Assembly (NCBI GenBank): GCA_018110985.1 | Contig: JAGAWT010000003.1 | Location: forward strand, 80,435-144,434 | DNA length: 64,000 nt | Origin: Oscillospiraceae bacterium | GTDB lineage: Bacteria; Bacillota; Clostridia; Oscillospirales; Ruminococcaceae | Direction of reading: 5' to 3' | In this document: positions 60,169 to 64,000 of the stretch, piece by piece | Position numbering within the stretch: the first letter of the stretch is position 1 | How the letters are laid out: each line of letters begins with the position of its first letter | Notes under the pieces: generated by a model | What the model was told of the DNA's origin: nothing | What the model saw: only the letters and a program-made list of their open reading frames with translations | Database searches by the model: none | Made by a program: the position numbers and the translations under genes

Positions 60169-61623
60169 TCAGAAGGGCCCCAGGCGGGTAAATGCGGCAG
60201 CAGTGGCAAAAACGGCAGATGTTACGAACCAGATGATGAAAAGGGGCAGCAGATAGCGTACCCATTTGGAAAATGGAACCCTGCAAATGGCAATGGCAGC
60301 CAGCACTTCTCCGCTTGTGGGTGAAAGGGCGTTTGTGAGCGCATCACCAAGCTGATAGGCAACGACCGCTGCCTGACGGGTCATTCCTATGCTGTCTGCG
60401 ATGGGTATCATAAGGGGCATGGTGACAGATGCCTGTGCGGAGCCGGAGGGCACGAAAATATTGAACACATCATGCAGTGCGAACATTACAGCGGGGGCTA
60501 CCGACTTCGGAACATGGTTCACGGCAGCGGCGAAGGCATAAAGTATGGTGTCCATTATGTTTGCATCCTGCAGGATGAGGATGGAACTGTTTACAAAGCC
60601 GATGATAAGGCAGGGGAGGAGCATATCCTTGCAGCCGCTCACAAAGGAGCGGCATATCTTGTTGGGAGAGAGCCCTCCGGATATACCTGCGGCGATAGAG
60701 GTCATGATAAAGATGGCAGCCAGCTCATCCACATAGTAGCCCTTTATTATGACCATGGAGACCGCATATATGAGCCCTGCAAGGAAGATAACAAGGGTGA
60801 TGGTGTGGCGGGCGGTCATTTTGGGGATACGGGACAGGTTCAGGTGCGTGTCTGCATTGTACTTTCTGTCAAAGGCGTAAACGATGGAGAGCTTCGGCCT
60901 TTTCTTCATTCGTATGGCTCTCACCGTAACATAGACCACAGCCGTGCCCAGCAGGATAATGAATATCTGCAGGCGGTATCCGAACCCGGAATAGAGGGGG
61001 AGTGCGGCGATCTCCTGCGCCTTGCCCACGGTAAAGGCATTGGTCATGCCCCCTGCATAGCCCGCAGTGGCGGAAAGGAATATGACTGCCACCGCCGTAA
61101 GGGAATCAAAGCCGGCAGTGATGCAGCAGGCAAGCATCAGAGGAACGAATACCAGGTATTCCTCATAGTTTGCACAGAATGCCGAACCGCAGCCAAAGGC
61201 GGTCATCATTACGGGGATAAGGAGCCATTCCTTGTTCTTCAGCAGCCTGAGCAGGTTTGCGATACCGATATTGAGAGCGCCCGTGGCGTTTATTACCCCG
61301 AACATCCCTCCCACTATCAGCAGGTAGAAAACTATGTCTGAGCCCTTCTGGAGCCCCAGGGTAAGGGACTTGAAAACATCTATCAGACCGGGCGGCGTCC
61401 TTTCTATGAATTGGAAGGACTCGGTGTCCACCAGCTCTATGCCTGTCCCGGTGTCTGTATAGCGCTGGTAGGTGCCTGCGGGGATGATGTAGGTGAGCAG
61501 GACGCAGACAAGCAGCATTATCCCCAGCACCAGAAGTGAGTGCATGGAAACGGCTTCGTCGGAGCTTTTGGACATACGGGCCTTTTCACGGTCTGTCAGC
61601 AGCTTTGATAGCCTGGAACTCAT
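60169..61623 (-). CDS. YfcC-family (DcuC/AbgT-like) membrane transporter
   Basis: 484 residues with about 12 membrane helices. The N-terminus (SLLVLGIMLLVCVLLTYIIPAGTYQR) with the IPAGT signature is that of the YfcC/arginine-ornithine-antiporter-like group of the ion transporter superfamily. VFVPSGSAQASVTMPLMIPI and QLGDALTNALSPTSGEVLAA are the two conserved hairpin regions with Ser/Asn-rich substrate sites. Probably carries amino acids, peptides or dicarboxylates with Na+ or H+; the substrate is unresolved. Its ATG overlaps the stop of the upstream HD-GYP gene (ATGA), implying coupled expression. Confidence 0.9.
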   Translation of the reverse strand: MSSRLSKLLTDREKARMSKSSDEAVSMHSLLVLGIMLLVCVLLTYIIPAGTYQRYTDTGTGIELVDTESFQFIERTPPGLIDVFKSLTLGLQKGSDIVFYLLIVGGMFGVINATGALNIGIANLLRLLKNKEWLLIPVMMTAFGCGSAFCANYEEYLVFVPLMLACCITAGFDSLTAVAVIFLSATAGYAGGMTNAFTVGKAQEIAALPLYSGFGYRLQIFIILLGTAVVYVTVRAIRMKKRPKLSIVYAFDRKYNADTHLNLSRIPKMTARHTITLVIFLAGLIYAVSMVIIKGYYVDELAAIFIMTSIAAGISGGLSPNKICRSFVSGCKDMLLPCLIIGFVNSSILILQDANIMDTILYAFAAAVNHVPKSVAPAVMFALHDVFNIFVPSGSAQASVTMPLMIPIADSIGMTRQAAVVAYQLGDALTNALSPTSGEVLAAIAICRVPFSKWVRYLLPLFIIWFVTSAVFATAAAFTRLGPF

Positions 61624-64000
61624 TTCTTGCCGCCCTCCTCTTCATCATCCACAGCCAGCCCCAGACTTTCCACAAATTTCCTGTTGTCCTCTGCCAGCTT
61701 GTCACTTTTCCGCTTTTTCTCCTCGTCGCTTTCTGTCTTGATGGAGTTTTTTGCGTGGAATACCGCTGCATCCACCTTTTCCCTGTCAAGCTCACCCTCC
61801 TCGTAGAGCTCCGTCATAGCCTGCACCACTTCTTCATCGAGCTGGGTGCCGCTTATGCGTTTGAGTTCTGCCATTACATCCGAAAGGAGCATCTGCTTGC
61901 GGTATGGTCTGGTGGAGTACATGGCATCAAAGGTATCGGCAACGGCGATGACCCTTGCAGTCTCGGGGATCTCATCCCCCTTCTTCCCGCGGGGGTAGCC
62001 CTTACCGTCTATACGCTCATGGTGGGAGCCTGCACCCACGGACAGATCCTTTACCACCGTAACATCCTTCAGCAGCTCCTCGCCCTTTTGTGCATGGGAT
62101 TTCATTATGACATATTCCTCGTCATTGAGCCTGGAGGGCTTGTTGAGTATGGCATCGGGTATGCTCAGCTTGCCTATGTCGTGGAGCAGAGCCACATAGT
62201 AGAGCTCGTTTATCTTATCCTCCGTGTATCCCCTTTTCCACGCCAGCTTCTGAGCAAGCAGCTTTGTGTAGTATGCAACTCTGAACGAATGTCCCTGATT
62301 CTGCTGATCTCTCATGTCAACACATTTTGCAAAGGTGTGCATGATCTGGGAAATGAGCTTTTCATCCTCTTCCTTCTGTTCAAGCAGCGCCCTTGTGCGG
62401 CGGCGGAAGATGACCCACATTACCAGTGTGACGGCAAGCACAAGCAGAGCCGCCACTATTATCCAGAAAAGGCTGCTCTCATAGGGGGAGGTCTCCTTTA
62501 TGATGTTTATGGAGGTGCTTTTGCTTATCTCCCCGGTCTCGTTGTCTATGACCTCCATGCGGAAAACATAGCGCCCTCCGTCAAGGTTGGTGTAGGTCAC
62601 GGGATGGAGCTCCTGCTTGGTGGTGTGTATGGGTGCGCTGTCAAAGCCCTCAAGGTAATAGTTCACTCTCGGATTGTTCAGTGCAAAGGTGATGGCAAAA
62701 AGGTCTATGGTCAGCTTTTTGCTGCCGGCGGGAATGGTGACGGTATCGGTGTCTTTGAGCGCAACTGTCCTGTCGTCTATCTCCACCGTGGGGATGATAA
62801 GGTTCACATCACGGTTTTCCGCTATATCCGTGTCTATATTCACCATGCAGCAGCCTGATGTTCCCGAAATGTACAGATGACCCTCGTCATCAAGGAAGCT
62901 CCTTGAATTTCCCGTGGTGATGTAGGGAAGGCCGCTCTTGGTGTTGTAGAAGTAGAAGTCCAGATCCTTTTCGGTGAAAAGATCCTCTGCCTTTGTGACA
63001 TACAGACCGTTGGATGAAAGTATCCATGCGTCCGCACCGCTGTTGAAGTAGATGTCAAGGTTGTTGGAATAGGGGAAGTTCTTGACGGGAGTGATGTTGC
63101 CGTCCTTCATGTACTCTATGGAATTGGAGGTGATTATCCAGAAGATGCCCCTTTTCTCATCCCACTTTATCTGCATGACCACGCCGCTTGTGAGCCCGTC
63201 CTCGTAGCCCAGTCTGCGTACTTTTGAGCCGCTGACCACATAAATGCCGCCGCCGTCGGAGCCCAGGTATATATTCCCGTTCTTGTCCTCTGCAAGACAG
63301 AGTATCTCTGTGGTGTTGATGGAATTATCCTGGCTGTAATGGGCGGATACGGCACCGTTCCTGATGATGAATATGCCGTCACCGGTGGCGGCGCATATGC
63401 TGCCGTCTGAAAGCTCCAGCATGGTGCGCACCTTTGAGGCTGAAAGCCCGTTTGCAGCGTTGTAGCAAACGGTTTCGCCGCTCTTGGGGTCGTAGCACAC
63501 AAGACCCAGGTCGCCGTGGGTGCAAAACCACATATTGCCCTTGGAATCGTTCTTGACGCAGCGTATCCTTATGCCGTCCAGCATTTTGGTCAGGTCGTTT
63601 TCCACCTGCTCAAAGCTGTCCTTGTCAAGTATGGTGAGCCCATCGTCCGTTGCAAGGTAGAGAAGGTCACCGTTCACACAGGTGGAGTTCACCACCATCT
63701 GCTCCAGTCCCGCAAATTTGCTTATGTCCGTAAAGCGGTCGGGCACCAGCTTCAGCACGCCCTGTCTGGAGGAGGTGAACCACAGGTTGCCCTCGTGGTC
63801 GGACATTATATGGCCTATGGAATTGTTGAGAGGGATGTCATCAAGGGGGTAGAAATCTCCTTTTTCATCTATGTACCCCAGACCGTTGGTGGCAGCTACC
63901 CACAGGATGTGGTCGTTCTTGAGTATCGCCTTTATGTTTTTCAGCTCTCCGGTCGCTTTCCTTTCGGTAATGTGTATGCCGCCGTTCATGTAAGCGGTGA
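61620..64000 (-). CDS. Two-component-type sensor with Reg_prop propeller, Y_Y_Y domain and HD-GYP output (5' end outside window)
   Basis: At least 789 residues; the frame stays open to the window edge, so the start lies outside. The N-terminal part is a chain of Reg_prop-like beta-propeller blades (GNLWFTSSRQGVLKL, NMWFCTHGDLGLVCYD, NIYLGSDGGGIYVVSG). A Y_Y_Y-type Ig domain follows (VNYYLEGFDSAPIHTT … YTNLDGGRYVFRMEV), then one transmembrane helix (LFWIIVAALLVLAVTLVMWV). The cytoplasmic HD-GYP domain is complete, with HDIGKLSIPDAIL, HHERIDGKGYPRG and DTFDAMYSTRPYR, and should hydrolyse cyclic di-GMP. Sensing of an external glycan or degradation product is inferred from Reg_prop/Y_Y_Y sensors. 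Joining that input to HD-GYP output is less usual than to a histidine kinase. Confidence 0.93.
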   Translation of the reverse strand, partial: TAYMNGGIHITERKATGELKNIKAILKNDHILWVAATNGLGYIDEKGDFYPLDDIPLNNSIGHIMSDHEGNLWFTSSRQGVLKLVPDRFTDISKFAGLEQMVVNSTCVNGDLLYLATDDGLTILDKDSFEQVENDLTKMLDGIRIRCVKNDSKGNMWFCTHGDLGLVCYDPKSGETVCYNAANGLSASKVRTMLELSDGSICAATGDGIFIIRNGAVSAHYSQDNSINTTEILCLAEDKNGNIYLGSDGGGIYVVSGSKVRRLGYEDGLTSGVVMQIKWDEKRGIFWIITSNSIEYMKDGNITPVKNFPYSNNLDIYFNSGADAWILSSNGLYVTKAEDLFTEKDLDFYFYNTKSGLPYITTGNSRSFLDDEGHLYISGTSGCCMVNIDTDIAENRDVNLIIPTVEIDDRTVALKDTDTVTIPAGSKKLTIDLFAITFALNNPRVNYYLEGFDSAPIHTTKQELHPVTYTNLDGGRYVFRMEVIDNETGEISKSTSINIIKETSPYESSLFWIIVAALLVLAVTLVMWVIFRRRTRALLEQKEEDEKLISQIMHTFAKCVDMRDQQNQGHSFRVAYYTKLLAQKLAWKRGYTEDKINELYYVALLHDIGKLSIPDAILNKPSRLNDEEYVIMKSHAQKGEELLKDVTVVKDLSVGAGSHHERIDGKGYPRGKKGDEIPETARVIAVADTFDAMYSTRPYRKQMLLSDVMAELKRISGTQLDEEVVQAMTELYEEGELDREKVDAAVFHAKNSIKTESDEEKKRKSDKLAEDNRKFVESLGLAVDDEEEGGKK

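Noticed and set aside
60472..61341. 289-codon plus-strand open frame
   Set aside because: Antisense shadow of the YfcC-like transporter; low-complexity composition and no ribosome-binding site.
61536..62858. 440-codon plus-strand open frame
   Set aside because: It lies entirely antisense to the end of the YfcC gene and to the HD-GYP sensor, shows no protein-family features, and reflects codon bias of the true minus-strand genes.
1..64000. tRNA, rRNA and common riboswitches
   Set aside because: Reading both strands I saw no tRNA T-loop with matching acceptor stem, no rRNA signature and no riboswitch core I could recognise; a covariance-model scan would be decisive.

Overview
The window looks like chromosome of an anaerobic, plant-fibre-degrading Clostridia of the Ruminococcus / Oscillospiraceae kind. 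This is inferred from the gene content: an LplB/YtcP-type oligosaccharide importer, GH51 and GH5 glycoside hydrolases, a FprA-type oxygen-scavenging flavoprotein, Big_2-domain surface proteins, a Mre elongasome, and a ZapA followed by a U32 peptidase. Ribosome-binding sites are strong (AGGAG type). Most of the window has balanced base composition, but two blocks of the polysaccharide cluster (about 13.29-14.58 kb and 18.9-23.7 kb) are visibly AT-rich. I found no rRNA, tRNA, CRISPR array, transposase or phage gene.

Layout. 0-4.1 kb: sugar ABC importer (two permeases and a binding lipoprotein, no ATPase). 4.4-7.0 kb: Rrf2 regulator with cysK, then a zinc-ribbon membrane protein. 7.0-23.6 kb: surface-polysaccharide cluster with two Wzx-like flippases, two duplicated GT-C enzymes, a priming phosphoglycosyltransferase, a Wzy-like protein, a UGM-like flavoenzyme, a GH5 lipoprotein and three glycosyltransferases. 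23.9-26.7 kb (minus): ECF sigma factor with a large, frameshifted, FG-GAP-like anti-sigma/sensor protein. 27.0-29.8 kb (minus): zinc operon (ZnuA with an internal ZinT domain, CobW-type GTPase) behind a promoter with two Fur-family boxes. 30.2-34.3 kb (minus): birA, MBOAT acyltransferase, prfB. 34.5-42.7 kb: tightly packed housekeeping run (ppa, cdd, DUF1624, rlmH, J-domain protein, zapA, U32 peptidase, HerA-like ATPase, CPBP-like protein). 42.9-48.1 kb: gpmA, ArsR regulator, GNAT, GH51, small proteins, CPBP protease. 48.3-50.9 kb (minus): mreBCD. 51.0-54.6 kb: cell-wall-binding-repeat protein, small secreted protein, FprA, PHP phosphoesterase. 54.8-59.4 kb: two large Ig-like surface proteins. 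59.8-64 kb (minus): thioredoxin-like protein, YfcC-like transporter and a Reg_prop/HD-GYP sensor that runs off the window.

The most unusual signal is a family of interspersed, imperfectly palindromic repeats of about 105 bp. There are five full copies (4100, 26884, 43768, 47126 and, inverted, 48140) and one 34-bp internally deleted copy (59776). Each full copy can fold into three nested stems separated by symmetric internal loops. One copy carries a compensatory base-pair change. Three copies sit exactly between a stop codon and a terminator-like hairpin, so they would be transcribed as 3' UTR structures. Copies also create misleading ORFs, including an in-frame 45-residue pseudo-extension of the ArsR gene.
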